Of a DNA stretch of 64,000 bases, positions 24,446 through 37,342 are shown one piece after another (positions within the stretch are counted from its first letter, which is position 1; the number at the start of each line of letters is the position of its first letter). Source of the DNA: Cucumis sativus (lineage: Eukaryota > Streptophyta > Magnoliopsida > Cucurbitales > Cucurbitaceae); assembly GCF_000004075.3 (NCBI RefSeq), contig NC_026656.2, positions 20,532,607-20,596,606 on the forward strand, written 5' to 3'. The notes beneath the pieces are model-generated. The model did no database searches. It was not told the origin of the DNA and saw only the letters and a list, made by a program, of their open reading frames with translations. A program made the translations under genes and the position numbers.

Positions 24446-26715
24446 TCAATCAATGAGAGTGATATCACCTCGTTCTATATTGTAAAACGAGTCATAAATT
24501 GCCACGTCAGACTTTGGCTCAGCCAATTGCAACTCTTCCACAAATCTAGTAGCCAGCTCTACAAACTCCTCCCTTCGCAACTTTTTCCATTCCTGGTTTC
24601 AATGTGGTAGTAGGTAATGAGAAATAAGGTCGTTTTTCGAGTTTCGAATCAAAACGAATGATATTATATAAATTCATAACTAAATTGAAAATAATGTCAT
24701 AATTATCAAGTAAACACGTCTACAATGGGGAGACAAGAAGTCCTTCCACTTCAAATACTTCATCATAAAACTCGCAATGGATAGAAAATTATCAATACAA
24801 GCTTTAGGCAATGACATAAGCTTTTAAATTTCAATGGGTTTTTTCTGGAAAGGATTTCATAGAAATTAGGGATACATTAAATTTTTTCAAATATTAGAAA
24901 CAAACTGAGCAATTGCCTTGTAGATTAGGGATGATTTGATGTATTGAGCCTAAAATTTATAACACACTTTGGTAAGAACAAAAGGAGTAAAGAAAGAAGT
25001 ATTACCTCGAAACTCCACTCTCCATACAAGTTTGGATCTACGTTGTTCCTCCAAACATAAGTAAGAGCTGGTAATTTCTCGGAACCATCCTGAGAAGAAA
25101 GAAGGATTAATGAAAAAAATGGCTACAAAACATTAAACCAACCTCTACTGTTGAATTCCGTTTGATCATAACCATTAGATTTTGGGTTTTGTTTCGTTTT
25201 CTCCAAGTAAACATTATGTTAATAAATTTTCAAAATCAAAAAAGCAAACGTGAGACTCAAAGAAATTTCAAAAGTGAAAAGTCTGATATGCAATCACAAA
25301 CAAGGAGTACAAACCACCAGGTACTGCATATTCAATTATCATCTTTGCCTTTTAAATTAAAAGAATTAAGAACCAAAAGGTTCCAATACTTACCACCAAG
25401 GAAATCTCAACAGCCCTTCTTTCATATTCAACAACTTCAAATATATCCAAAATATCCAGTTCTGGTTTCGTGATGTCAAAGAGAACCTGCCAATGAGCAT
25501 AAACGTTCCTTGTGAAAAGGGAATACGTACAAATTTATCATATGCCATATGTTCTTTTATATCCATGAGTGTCCGAGCAGCTTACATGCACCTTATTAAT
25601 CTCACAAGACAACCCACCTGTACTACAACATTTGTGGTTCCTAGATAGATAGCCACCATAGATTGAACACCTCTTGGTCAGTCCTTTTTATCACTACATA
25701 TGCTCTATGTTGAGATGCAAAGGTTATGGTCATCCTATACTCGAACTGAATTCAGTTCTACTGTTTGCTTCACATTTCACAGTTAAGGAAGATGTTGAAT
25801 TATAGTTCTAGACTTCATCGTTTGTATTTGCTATTCGGACAATTCAACATGCATGAACAAAGTGATGCTCCTATTGTTTAATATCACTGTTCCAATCTGT
25901 GCGCATGTTCAGATTACACAAGAAATCGAAAAAAGTCTTTTGACACCTCACAAGCATAAGAATGGAAAGTGAAATGGTTAGCAAAATGACTTAGAGAAAT
26001 GAATGGTATGAATTGTTGATGATGATCCTGACTCCACCTCAAAACGAAGTATATTGATCACTTTTCAACTAACTACGTAAATTGTTAAGCCAAAACAAGA
26101 GAGGAAGATAGAACATCTCATGAATTAATCCAATGGTGAGAAAGAAATAAAACAAATAAAAATTAAATCCAAAGCTTCAAAGAGAAGAATGTAAGTTTTG
26201 GTTACCTTTCCGGTAACTCTCTCATTCACAACAGGCAAAATAGCTGGATACAAACGTCCTCGAATGCTAAATCTCTGACTGCAGAATCAAAACAACCAAT
26301 TTTCACAACAAAATTCGTGCATATGAAATCCTAAATGATGATCAGACGAATAATCAAAAGCAAGTAGCCAGATTCATTCTCCATCCTAGTTTTAGACATC
26401 GATTTTGTGCAATAAACATCACAATTCATTAGCTTAAGAAGTAACGAAACCAAATTAGTTGAGAAATTCGTTCCATTCGTTTTCATTTTCAGTTTAGACG
26501 GAGAAAAATACGCGAAATAGATAGAAAGAGAGTAGGTAGGACGAGACTGACTGGCCATGGAGAACAGCAGAAGACGATTGAGGAATGCGCTTCAGAAGAA
26601 CACGAAGGATGTCGTCTGCTAAGAGGGTCCCATAGACGAAAACGTTGTGAAGACTGTTAGATTGATCGGAATCAGGAGCAGAAACCACCGCAGGCGACGG
26701 CGCCATCGAACCCAT
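24446..26715 (-). CDS. AIG2-like protein (gamma-glutamylcyclotransferase fold), tandem copy 2
   Basis: Five exons, 26552-26715, 26206-26278, 25394-25486, 25006-25089 and 24446-24592, with the same phases as copy 1, give 186 residues. It carries HNVFVYGTLLADD, RFSIRGRLYPAI and FEVVEYE. In the last motif Val replaces the Asp of copy 1. The C-terminal exon differs most between copies (AIYDSFYNIERG here, ATYESFYHKEGN in copy 1). The start ATG at 26715 is aligned with that of copy 1. A second in-frame Met three codons on is less likely. The two genes are head-to-tail, about 1.75 kb apart, and clearly arose by tandem duplication. Intron 2 holds a SINE-like insertion absent from copy 1. Confidence 0.92.
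25560..25730 (-). mobile_element. Degenerate SINE-like repeat in intron 2 of AIG2-like copy 2
   Basis: Read on the minus strand, this segment contains AAATGTTGTAGTACAGGTGG, then GGTTGTCTTGTGAGATTA, then a tail with AAGCTGCTCGGACACTC. From memory these resemble the 3' half of the widespread plant Au-type SINE. The intron is 719 bp here against 443 bp in copy 1, and sequence flanking the block aligns between copies. That places an insertion, or loss in copy 1, between about 25545 and 25925. The family call is from recall and not from a search. Confidence 0.5.
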
Positions 26716-28863
26716 CGTTCACAGCGACAATTGTCCACTACACAGTTATTGAGCAATCAACTTGAATCCAAAATTTAAAAAGGAAGTTTAAGCCGCGGTA
26801 ATTATTTTTGGTTTTTTATTTTTTAAAATCAAACTTCCTTCTATCTTCTTATTCATATTTCTTTTTAAACAAACCCAAAGTTTGAAGATTAAAAAAAAAA
26901 AAACGTTTCTAAAAGTTTAATTTCTTTTGCATTTTTGCTCATAATTCATTGTTTGAAATTAAACATTTGAATTTTTAAATGGGAATCAATTTAGAAAATT
27001 GATTAAAAATGTGTAGAAATTAAATAGTACACGTGTGTAAAATCATTCAAATATCATATTAATGAAATGAACAACAAATTTCAACAAACACCTTAAGTTA
27101 TATGTCAAAATTAATTTGGTTACGAAACTGCAAAGTTTAACAACTCCCATGATTTGGATATTTTCCCATCAACTTGCTTTAAAATTTTCATTCTAAACTC
27201 ATAAATGAAGTAATAAAAAAGAGTTTTTTAAAAAAAATATAAAATTTTACAAAACAAAACCAAAATTAATTACATTTAACTTTTCAATATTTTGTAAAAT
27301 GTAATAAAAAACTCTTTCAAGTTTCTTCTTCGTTTTTTATTCTAATTTTTGTTTTTTTTGGTTGTTGGTGTGTGTTTGGAATTGAGATGCAAGAAAGGCA
27401 GCCCGAACGAACTTGTCAACACCATTCACTGATAAAACTTGCGTTGTCCCTACAAAAAGTATACATCAAAACAAACAAAATGAAAAAGATCAAAAGAAAA
27501 GAGTTGTAATCGTAACAGAGATTAATAGACGTTTGGCGTGCAGATTTGGGAGGTTTAAACTTGAGGGTTTAGCTTACAATTTAAATACTATGAATATAAA
27601 AAAGCTGTGTTTAGAAAATGGGTTTATGGCTTTGAATTTAGAAAGCCTAGAATGAACTGCAAATTTATAAATATTTTGTCAGAATACAATTTTTTAGTAT
27701 TTAGTTTAAAAAACAAGTTATTTTGAAAATAATTAAACAAAAATAAGTATTTAGAAAATATATTTTTTATTCAATTCAAACGACTCCTAGCAATCAACTA
27801 CTAGTTATTTATAAATACAAGTAATTTAAAATTAAATATTACATATTTTTTGTTTACTCAAATTAAACTCGATTTCTGCTATTGTTTGATATAAAATTAG
27901 GAGAACGTGGATTTTGAATTTTGAAGTTCAAGACATGGCTGAAATTATTGATTAATTTTTTTAATATTTTAAAATTTTAATTTATAGTGAGAAGAGAACT
28001 AATTTGTCGCTTTTTGAGCGTTTGGTTCTCTAATGAGTGTTTTCATTAGAGAAAAAGAAAAAAACTAAATGTACAAAATCCCAATAAAAATATTATTGGA
28101 GTTTCATAAATAACTTTTTTGAAGAAAGATCACTGAAAATATTTTGTCAATTTTGTTAATTGGACAAAAATAAACACACAAACAAAGAAAGAAAATATGC
28201 ATTGACGAAAATAATATTTAAACATCATTTAAGTGATAAAAATGATATATGCACATCCAACTTTTTGTAGGTTGGAAAACTCTTTTGGTTCCCAAACTTT
28301 GGTATAACTCTTCAACTTCTCAAATACTATTAACAAACCAATCCTTGTACTTGGACATTTTCAACAATCGAGAAAGAGAAGATATAATATTATTAGCTTC
28401 TAGTAAATAAAGAGGAGCAGAAGAAGAAGAGCTCATGACAAAAAATCCAAATTTTTCAAAAAAGATTTAAATACACCAAAATATAAAATTGAGCCAAAAA
28501 CCACATGAAACTGCTTCCACCCCTAACCAACAATCCCAAAATCAATCACAACATTATTAAAAACCCCTTAGATGAAAAGGATCATATTACTGCCTATAAT
28601 CCCAAGATTAATCACAAAGAACAGTGTTACAATCTTCTCATATGCTACCAGGAATAAGCATGTGTCATTATACCAACATGAGTAAATTCAAACATTGTAC
28701 ATTGAAAATTCACGCAAAATACAAAGAAGAAAAAATGCAAATAAAAACAGTCGTCTTTTCCTTCCTTTTTTTTTTTTTCTTCTCTTGTTTCCAGAAAAGT
28801 AGAATGGCCTAACCAGATAACACCTACGGGAAGAACTTTTGGCAAAGATCCCTGCATTAGCTT
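26716..28863. other. AT-rich spacer between AIG2-like copy 2 and the proteasome gene
   Basis: It contains the promoter of AIG2-like copy 2 near 26716-26800 and the 3' UTR of the proteasome gene near 28600-28863. No gene, RNA or clear repeat is visible between them. Confidence 0.55.
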
Positions 28864-31800
28864 TTATATGTTCATCGGTTCAGGACTAGAGGCATTCAGC
28901 ACGTCCAGTAATGAATTTTTAGGCTCTAATTCCTCGTGCCAGAGCGGTAGCTGATCGCCAGGATAGAATTTTCTTGTCACTCCCTCGGAATTTATCTGCA
29001 AAAATGGCCGAGCTCATGTCACACTTGTTAACTATAATAATAGAAGATTGGGCATGTTTTGGAGTAGTTTATGTGATTATAAGATGAGATTTATCTTACA
29101 GTAACAGTACGGACAACACCACCACTAGCACCATCTCGGGCAATGGCAAGAGAAACGGCCTTAACCACCAATTGCTGCAAATTATAGCATATGATCAGAG
29201 AGAAAATCTCATCAACAAAGTTCATGCCTCAGAGGTTGCAGTTAGCAAAACCCAACTTAGTTAGTGCTTTCTCGAAGGGGCTTAGGGAGTAATTTTGAAA
29301 TAGAAATCTCACTTTGTTATGTTCAAAATCCACTCTAAAAGATGTCAATCGCTATTTCCATGCAAACATATTTCAAGATGATTTTAACTATTCCAAAATT
29401 ACTCCACTAACAACTTCCAAATGTGCCCAAGGAATTTCACTTTAAAAATACTTCTCTTAGATGTCATCCCAAAGGGAAATGCTCATATTTGTAAATATAT
29501 GTGTGTGTGTGTACATATGTATTGTATATACGTATATATATGAAGAGTAGTAGAAATACCTCAGCTTCTTCCCTGCTCATTTCTTCTTTCCATGCTTGAT
29601 CAAAAAATCCATACAAGTAACTGGAGCCAGATCCTATGAAATAATAAGAGGAACCAGAGTGACCGTCATACTTGCTTGCAAGCATCACAAAGAAGAGAGG
29701 GAGGGGGCTATTGATTAAGCATAACAAAAGCTAGATGGGATCATAAAAATCTAATCACAACTCGTTCATTCAAGACTGATAAAGCAGAAGACCATGTCAG
29801 TCATAAAAAGTTAGAAACACTAAGATGCCAGAAAAAAGAATCACCAAACATCGTTACTATATATATTTTTTGGGGTCTAATTAATAGGCCACACAATATT
29901 TTACCTCCAATAGCAAATGGCTGCTCTATTATTGTTCCACCAAGAGGAATACCATAGATTCGGCCACCGTCATACTTATCCCATCCACCAACAATAAGGC
30001 CAGTTTGTAACATATTCTGCGCATTCAATGAAATGACATCGATATTAAAGCATGTGTTTAGATGGATCAAAGAACAATAATATAGCTTCATCTAAACATA
30101 GCAGAGAACACTCTCATGAAGAAGGAGGAGGAGGAGGAGGAGAAGAAGTAGTAGTAGAAGAAGAAGAACATTCTCGTGAAGAATTAAAGTGAAGGGAGGA
30201 CTTGGTTTTGGATTGGTCGAATGGATAACAATTAAAATAAGAGTTAGAACAAATATAATAAGCATAAAGGTCATACACATTCATACAATTTTACATGTCT
30301 AACGTTGTGTATTGTGAGTGAATATAAGTATGAAAAACCCATACCTCATTTATATTTTAACTAATTCATTTATTTTCCTCTCTTTCTCATTTTATTTTAA
30401 CATGCAACTCTGATATGTTCATTACACAAGAACGAAGACAACTGTTATGATGTTCGACTCACTTGAAGAATTATCTTTTTGTCTACTTTAGCTAGTCCCG
30501 GATGTTCCCTCCATTTTTTTAACTCATATTTGGACTTATAAACTAATTTTTTATTCCAAAAGGAGGGTAAAAGTTATCAATATTCAATCTTTAAGGATAA
30601 AATATGTAGTTTTAAAATGGGCAGTATGCCAGTTTCCTGTTCAGAGGAAAGGGAATGATTATGAGGGTCAATATGATTGTGGTTATTTTCTTCAAGCCTG
30701 GTTGGAGAAACAAAAAACGATTATCCATGGAAAAGAAGTTTCTCTTGTCCAGCACCTGGCACGATTAGTCATTTCAGCGACTTTGGCCAACAGGAGAGTT
30801 TTTATTTATCTCCTTGGCTGGGTTGGGGTCCTTGGGGCATTGGCTTTGTTTCAATGAATTATTATTGTTTCTTATAAAAAATTGCTTTACATACATATTT
30901 AGCATGCATTAATTTCAGACAAACTAATGTGAATTCCTACCTTGTTGCTATATGCTAATAGCCTAACAAGGTTTGCCGCCACTTTAACAGTTGCAGGCTG
31001 GCCAAGCTGTATCCTGGGCATTGAAAACAATATACAATCAGCAAGAACTCAACAGGTAAAAACTTGCATATGAATTCAAGCGGCTTCCTTATTTATATCA
31101 AAGAAAGTACTGTTAACCAAAACTAAAACCAGCAATCAGAAAGAATTAAAACTACCTTTAGGTTAACATATCAGCAAAGAGACAATAATGAAAAGTAGAT
31201 AGTAACTACAATTTAGGATTAAGAAGAACAGTATACAAATTACAATTACCAATCACATAAAATCTTAAGATCGTTCAAAGAGGATGGACAAACAGGTATA
31301 TTTACCTAGAGAAGCTCTAAATAAAACCATCTTCAATAACTCCTAAGTACACATTACCACCAGATCAAGCATATCTAGTGTTATAACAGTAATCCCCAGC
31401 AAGGCATGACACCCATACACTGCCATATTCCTCATCAAGATAGTTAACATAGTGGCTAGTCATCGCAATAAGTGAAAAGAAAATCAAACCATCATGCTTT
31501 TTTCCCCAACACCTAAATCGTTGATTCATGGGTCAACTTGTTTTGACAACGCCGAAATAAAGTAAATATTTTTCAACTCTATCGTATAGTTTTGAACCCC
31601 ATTGAAAAACAGATGAAAAGAAATGCAGTTGCAAACAGATCCAACCTCCCCAAATCCATCACAATCATTCAGGCAATAAAAGAAAATTTCTCAAAGTGAT
31701 ATAGTTATAATAGAACCAACAAATTCAAAGTTGCAACATACTATCACCAATAACTAAAGCACTTACGTATGTTGATGAAGGAAGTAGCGCACATAATCAG

Positions 31801-32941
31801 AAACAACTTGAGAATCAGCAGCCTGCAAGAGGCACAGAATAAATCATGTATGAAACAATAGCAGACACCAATGAACTGAGAGATTACTTGACATCTTAAT
31901 TATAGACCAAGAAATTGAAGGAAACATTTGAGAACAGAAGACTTGAACTAAACACTAAACTTAAGCAGAGAAAACTAGTGAAGTTCACCATCAACATCTG
32001 ACTCGACAATTCAATAAGAGAAACAGTAGAAATGGAAATACCGAGCCAGACCGACAAACATAGACGTTGTCGGTAAGCTTTGTAATCTTGTCAGATGCAC
32101 GATTAGCCACATAAACACCTATCACAAGAACAATGAAAGAAAAATGTCAACATCAATTCAGCACAAGGTGTATAGGAAAAAGACTGATACAAACAAACCA
32201 ACTGAGATTTATTTTTCCATTTAAGATAGCTTGGGAGTTCAGTTTAAAAAAAACCCCGATTTTCAAAACAAAAACTAATTAATATAATGTGGTAGCTGTT
32301 TTAACAAGTTACTTTTTCCTCCAGTACATAATTTTTCATGGAATATAGCTCGTTCATCCCCGCCACTACATTACTTAAATTTTCAAAACCTGTCACTGTA
32401 ACACACAATTAGTATATACTAAATCTCGTCATTTTAAGCAGGCTAGGATTCAAAATACCCGCCTAAATTTCAGTCGTTTAATGTTCTGAAAAATGCTGGA
32501 GATTTACATGAAGAGGATCCGACCAACGACGAAATTCACTTAATTACTCTCGCTATATGCTGGGGAACGAAAACTAGTAAACAACACGAGAAATGAAATC
32601 TTTAAATGACTACACCTACATGTAGAGACTCAAAACAACAAAGCTAAACTTAATTCCAAATGTGAAGGATACAGAATGATCTACATCCAAGGTCCTCATA
32701 GAAGCAAATTCTACCTATTTTTTACTCCACTTGCATTTAATCATTTCGAACATCTCTTGAAGATAATATTCGTACGAAAAATGATAAGCATACTAAGAAA
32801 TTAGGGCCAAAAAGTGAACGCGATGAAATTACCAGTGCTGGTACGAGAATCGGCGCCGAGGACAACGCCGCCCTTGTATGTGACGCCGATGATGGTGGTA
32901 CCCATGGAGTGAGGAGCATTAAGATCCATGTTGAGATCCAT
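28864..32941 (-). CDS. PBA1: 20S proteasome subunit beta-1 (beta type-6)
   Basis: Eight exons with consistent phases (32833-32941, 32042-32118, 31767-31822, 30941-31013, 29905-30016, 29560-29633, 29100-29174, 28864-28995) give 235 residues, close to the Arabidopsis protein. It is the caspase-like protease subunit of the 20S core, acting in cytosol and nucleus. A 14-residue propeptide ends at Gly14, and autocatalytic cleavage would expose Thr15 of TTIIGV as Thr1. The catalytic Asp and Lys are at D31 (GADSRTSTG) and K47 (SDKITKL), and R59, mature Arg45, is the residue tied to cleavage after acidic residues. The SGSAAD segment near the end of exon 2 and GGWDKYDGG are further family landmarks. 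The gene looks intact. Confidence 0.97.
30121..30167. repeat. GGA/GAA-type purine microsatellite in a proteasome-gene intron
   Basis: A compound trinucleotide tract (GGA, GAA, GTA, GAA) lies in the intron between exons 4 and 5 of the beta-1 gene. Confidence 0.85.
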
Positions 32942-33116
32942 GGCGGTGAGTGTCTATAGCAAAGAAACTAGAGCGATATTCAAAAACGGAAGTGAAAGAG
33001 AATGGATTGCCGGATTTTGGTGTTGGGAGGCTTTTGTTCTCCGACTTTACTTCTCGATCAAGTTGTTTCTCTCTCTCTTTTTCTCTATTTTTCCCCCTCG
33101 CGTTTTGCTCGTTATG

Positions 33117-33182
33117 TTTTGGGCTCGACCCACACAATTGGGCCGTATAACCAATATTTACGGCCCGTAGTTAAAGCCCAGG
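33117..33182 (-). promoter_or_regulatory. Cluster of site II (TGGGCY) motifs upstream of PBA1
   Basis: Four GGGCC/GGGCT-type motifs (TTTTGGGCTC, ATTGGGCCG, CGGCCCGT, AAGCCCAG in plus orientation) fall within about 65 bp, roughly 180-240 bp upstream of the proteasome start codon. Site II elements bind TCP factors and are frequent in plant promoters active in dividing cells, including proteasome and ribosomal genes. The regulatory role is inferred. Confidence 0.55.
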
Positions 33183-33307
33183 TATGGTAGAAACCCAACC
33201 AATATTTACTTAAGTCCATGGGATCATTTTTTCATAAATTCCACTTATGCTCTTCTAATTTATATTTTCTCTCCGATTTATTAATTTCAGGATATGTCGG
33301 TACAATT

Positions 33308-33620
33308 GACATCAAACATCGAATAGCTAAAGATATAAGTCTTTCAATCCCGAGGCATCTTAGACAATGTATGTTTGAGATCAAATAAAATAAATGCAAA
33401 ATTCTTCCATTTCAAACCATCTCGATGTCACTAAAGCCCCATATTCAATAACTAAAGAATTCTTTTAATCTCGAGGAGTCTTGAACAATATATGCTCGAG
33501 ATCAAATCAAATAAAGGCACAATTCTTTCATTTTAGGTAATATTGGTGACATCAAGGCTTGAGATTCAATAACTAAATAAATAATTCTTTCATCTCGGGG
33601 CAATATATGTTCGAGATTGT
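33308..33620. repeat. Three diverged tandem copies of a ~120-bp unit
   Basis: Units start near 33308, 33427 and 33548. Each begins GACATC/GTCACT and contains an AATAACTAAA-like block, a TCTCGAGG/CCCGAGG block, then ACAATATATG-like and GAGATCAAAT blocks. The third unit is shorter. The copies are well diverged, so the array is old. Confidence 0.75.
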
Positions 33621-34872
33621 GTATCAAAATCTACATGATCATTCTACATGATCATTCTACACGATCGTGTACCACGCACGTATGGTCGATTTATCACCTG
33701 CTGACTGTGGTAATTTTGATATTTTACCTTATAAACCTTTGAGCTTTTTCTCTTTTCAAAATTGATTTTTATCATGTAAATATTTTGCGGGTTCGATATA
33801 TTTTTTTTTTTAAAAAAAAACCCATCTCCTATTGGAAAAAAGACACACCTAAGTTAGAAAATTAAATTAATTTTAAAAAATAATTACAAGTTATAACAAA
33901 ATATTCCAATCTATAAGGATTCAACTAAGATAGTAAATAGACATGGTCAGTGATCTATCTTAGTCAATTGTGGTTCATTGGAGATAATGGTAATATTTTA
34001 ATATATATCTGTAACTATTTTGGTTCGTTTTGCTAAATTTGTGAATATCTTCGTTGGCCATTGTTTTATCGAGAAGAACACGAAAGATAAGAGAGGAAGG
34101 GAACGTGTAAGTAGATAGTAAATCTATTGTATGTTGAATTGTGTTTACAAATTTGTTTTATGAGCTATTAGGATTGTAGTTAGGAGAAAGGTTACAAAAG
34201 GCCGTAAATAATTGCGACTACCAAGCCAGGTTTTAACTTCTCACTATCATGAAAGGTTTACGACTTTTAAGTAAATATAGACGGTTGTTTGGGATAATGA
34301 GTTGAATACTTGAGTCTAAAACTTACATGTTCGTAGAGTTTACATATATATATTTTTTAATTTCATGTGTATGTGTATCGGATGTATGAGTTTGTTTTAA
34401 TTAGAAAATATGGGTTTGGATACTTGGTTGATTTGTTAAGTTGGTGTATTTTGTCTAATTTGTTATAAACCTAAATAATATGGCTGTTAGAATGTAAATA
34501 GTTTCTCAATCTTTTATATTTTTTAAAAAACAATTATATCTACTCCCTTTAATTCTATTTTTTCTAAAGGTGAGTTTTGATAAATATAATTTACCATCAA
34601 GTTAGCACACATATTCTCATTCACACATATAATAATATTATTACAATTTTGCACACGTAATCCTTGTATTTGATATAGACAAAATATTTCTGTTTCATGC
34701 AAACAACAAATTACAACATACTTTCGAAATGATGGAATACGTACGGCAAAGAGAGAGCTAATCAAGAAATTTAGTGGTTTTAGACAACTTGTGTGTTCCA
34801 TGGTTGGGTACACACGGGAAGGCAAATTATCACATGGTATAAGGGTTTTTCGTGGAAAATTAAAACTAAAGT

Positions 34873-34960
34873 TATAAGAGTTTATATCTAAAACGGATAG
34901 TTTATATAATTGTGACTATAAGAGTTTATATCTAAAACGGATAGTTTATGTAATTGTGAC
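34873..34960. repeat. 44-bp tandem duplication
   Basis: Two copies of a unit including AGAGTTTATATCTAAAACGG and TAATTGTGACTAT lie head-to-tail with period 44 and one or two differences, a recent slippage duplication. Confidence 0.9.
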
Positions 34961-35047
34961 TATGTCAGCATGTTATCTCTAACAAGTGATATCATAGTAG
35001 AACCTAATCTTTATTTTGTCACATTGGCAAAAAAAAAAAAGTGATAA

Positions 35048-35211
35048 GTGGTAAAAGGTATAGTCCAAGTTGAAAGAAGCGAGAGAGAAAGAGGAGAACA
35101 AGTGAAAAGTTGTAAAAGGTGTAGTCCAACTCTTCAATTGTCAAACAAAGAAATGAAAAGTCATAAAAGGTGTAATCCAAGTTGGAAGAAGTGAGGGAGA
35201 AAGAGGAGAAG
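35048..35211. repeat. Imperfect direct repeat, period about 110 bp
   Basis: The block TAAAAGGTATAGTCCAAG with its GAGAGAAAGAGGAGAA tail at 35048-35100 recurs at about 35158-35211. A partial copy of the first half lies near 35108-35130. Confidence 0.75.
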
Positions 35212-35794
35212 AATTAGTTCGATAACCAGCAGACTCGTACCATAAACATTATAAAAATGAAAAAACGCACACCAAATCATTGCCCTATTTGTCCATCGTT
35301 TTATATAACATTCTAATCAAACTTCTTCTCCATAAACTTTCAAATTTATAGTATCCTACCACTTGAGCTATATCACAATTCAATCATTCACTACAAATAT
35401 CAACAAATAAAACACTTGAGCAAACAAACGGTAATTTGATTTTCCATAACATAGAGTGTACATTCAACTGTTAGTACCCAATGCACTAAGTAATTCCAAC
35501 GATGAAAGAAAGCTCGTTAATGGAAGAAATGGGAAGTGTAAGGAAACCTTTAATCTTTAAAAGGGGCAAAACCTAGGTGCTGATACAGCTCTAAGTACGT
35601 AAAAGAACAACAAACCTAATTGGGGTCATATCAGAAACAGCGGTGTAAATTATAAATGAATCAAAGAAGCTTGAATGAGAGAGTGCCGAAGAAAGAAGCG
35701 TGGCAATCAATAAAAATCCAAATGCCTAATCTTCTTAGCTCTTGAGTTAGCTTAACTTTCCACCTTTTTCACTACATCAATCAGTCGATAATTG

Positions 35795-37018
35795 CTAAGA
35801 ATCCATGGCAACGGTGGCATCTACCATCGGATGCACCTGAACACCAGAGATGAAGGACATGAATGGCAGGTGAGTCGTCGTCGGTCCAATCGGCTTCTTC
35901 TTGTCCTTCAAAACCATCCCCACCTTCCCAACCTTCCCAAGGATAATCCTCACTTCGTTTGCCAGCTCAATCACCATATCGTCTTCGTGGCCAATATCAA
36001 ACAAGGCCTTTTCCAACCGGAATAGATAGTCTCTATTGTTCCCACATGGACCAGATGCAGTTGCAATTTGGCTGAAAAGTCAGCAAACGAGAGATTTAGA
36101 ATGGAACCCATTTTAGAATGAATAAGAACAATGGAAAGCGCAGTGTTAAAACCTGTCATTACCTAGCCATTTGCTCCAAGGGGGCAGGTCCTAGATAGTA
36201 TTTGTTTAGCACTTTATCAAATGTAGATGTGAAACTGCATACATAAAACACAAATTTATGAGATAAAGAAAACAGAGATGTTTAGGAAGAAAAACAAAAC
36301 AATCCATTGATAGACGACGTACACTAAAACTCCTGTCAATGTGGGTTCCATGGAGTCTTCATCCTGAATCAAAGAATGACACGGATCGAAAAATAAGAAA
36401 CAATAAACAAAAAAAGATCGATAGATACACAACTAATAATGTAGCAAATTCTTGCACATGGCCTTAGCTTTACCTTGTAGAAGTCCACAATAGTCTTTTG
36501 GTCATACTCGCACTCTCTCTTCTCCAGATACTACATTGCAGAAAGATTGAACGAGGTAAGAAAATACATTCGGGTTTTGAGTAAAATCAAATTAAATTTG
36601 AAGGAAATACCTCCATGGCCTCTCTCTCTCTTTCAGGACCTCCACGGATGCAAAATGCAGCACCCCACTAACAGAAAGAAATAAGGCTAATTAGCTAAGG
36701 TTATCAGAAGTTTTCCATTATAGATGAAGAATAAAATGATTAAACTCGAAACTTACGCAAATTGATCCTTCTTTGGGCTCTAGCGTGAGAGTTCTAGCAG
36801 GATTTTCAGGTGTACCTCTATGATCAATACAAGCTGCGGAATGACAAACGAGATATTAGAGAACTTTTGTTGCTATTAAACAAATTGGGATTTTAAGGCA
36901 GGAACTTACCAAGATCAAACACACGTCTATAATCTCTAATGAAACCTATCACTTTCTCATCGAAGTCAAATCCTGGATTCCATACAAGAGATCCATAGCC
37001 AAAAACCCAAAGAACCAT
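35795..37018 (-). CDS. ChaC-type gamma-glutamylcyclotransferase (GGCT2 class)
   Basis: Seven coding exons (36910-37018, 36757-36833, 36611-36667, 36474-36530, 36323-36363, 36163-36234, 35795-36071) join in phase to give 229 residues. The protein opens [20 protein letters not shown], the substrate-binding signature of plant GGCT2 proteins, and continues with [40 protein letters not shown] and [14 protein letters not shown]. The acidic stretch around residues 81-89 holds the family's catalytic glutamate. Enzymes of this class degrade cytosolic glutathione to 5-oxoproline and Cys-Gly, recycling glutamate, and in Arabidopsis respond to metal or sulfur stress. The C-terminal tail beyond about residue 185 is longer than I recall for the Arabidopsis proteins. 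A SQIATA junction has Ser where Arabidopsis has Arg, decided by the splice site at 36163/36071. Confidence 0.95.
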
Positions 37019-37036
37019 GATTGAATTGATGATACC

Positions 37037-37342
37037 CTGCAACAACAAATTTTCCCCCAAATCAACCAATTAGGGCAGAAACAAATCAATAAAATTTTGC
37101 CTCATTTTCTTACTATGTACTAAACTATTAACTCATCACTCAATTCAATCAACAAATTCATTTCAGTTTAAAACAAAACCTCCTAAAACTACTCAAATTC
37201 CTTCTCGCTGTAAAGAAATCAAAGAGAAAACGGAATTGAGCACAAATCCACGCCCGCGATAATTAGTTACATGATTTGATTCGAAAAACGCCGAGACAGA
37301 AAAGAGAGAGAGAGACGGGGGAAGGGAGTAATCGATTCTTAC
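37037..37342 (-). other. Intron in the 5' leader of the ChaC-type gene
   Basis: An acceptor TTGTTGCAG|GG lies 18 bases before the start codon, and a good donor CTT|GTAAGAATC lies at 37343/37342. The sequence between is 306 bp. Leader introns are common in plant stress genes and often raise expression. It is inferred from splice signals only. Confidence 0.55.

Larger units (their letters stand above)
32942..35794. other. Spacer with several local tandem duplications
   Basis: Besides the site II cluster it holds a degenerate triple repeat (33308-33620), a 44-bp tandem duplication (34873-34960) and an imperfect longer duplication (35048-35211), listed separately. The part close to 35795 is the 3' UTR of the ChaC-type gene. 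No coding sequence is supported. Confidence 0.6.

Noticed and set aside
25566-25640. Possible tRNA gene around the GTCCGAGCAGCTTA segment
   Set aside because: No cloverleaf can be drawn. The segment fits the tail of a SINE-like repeat better.
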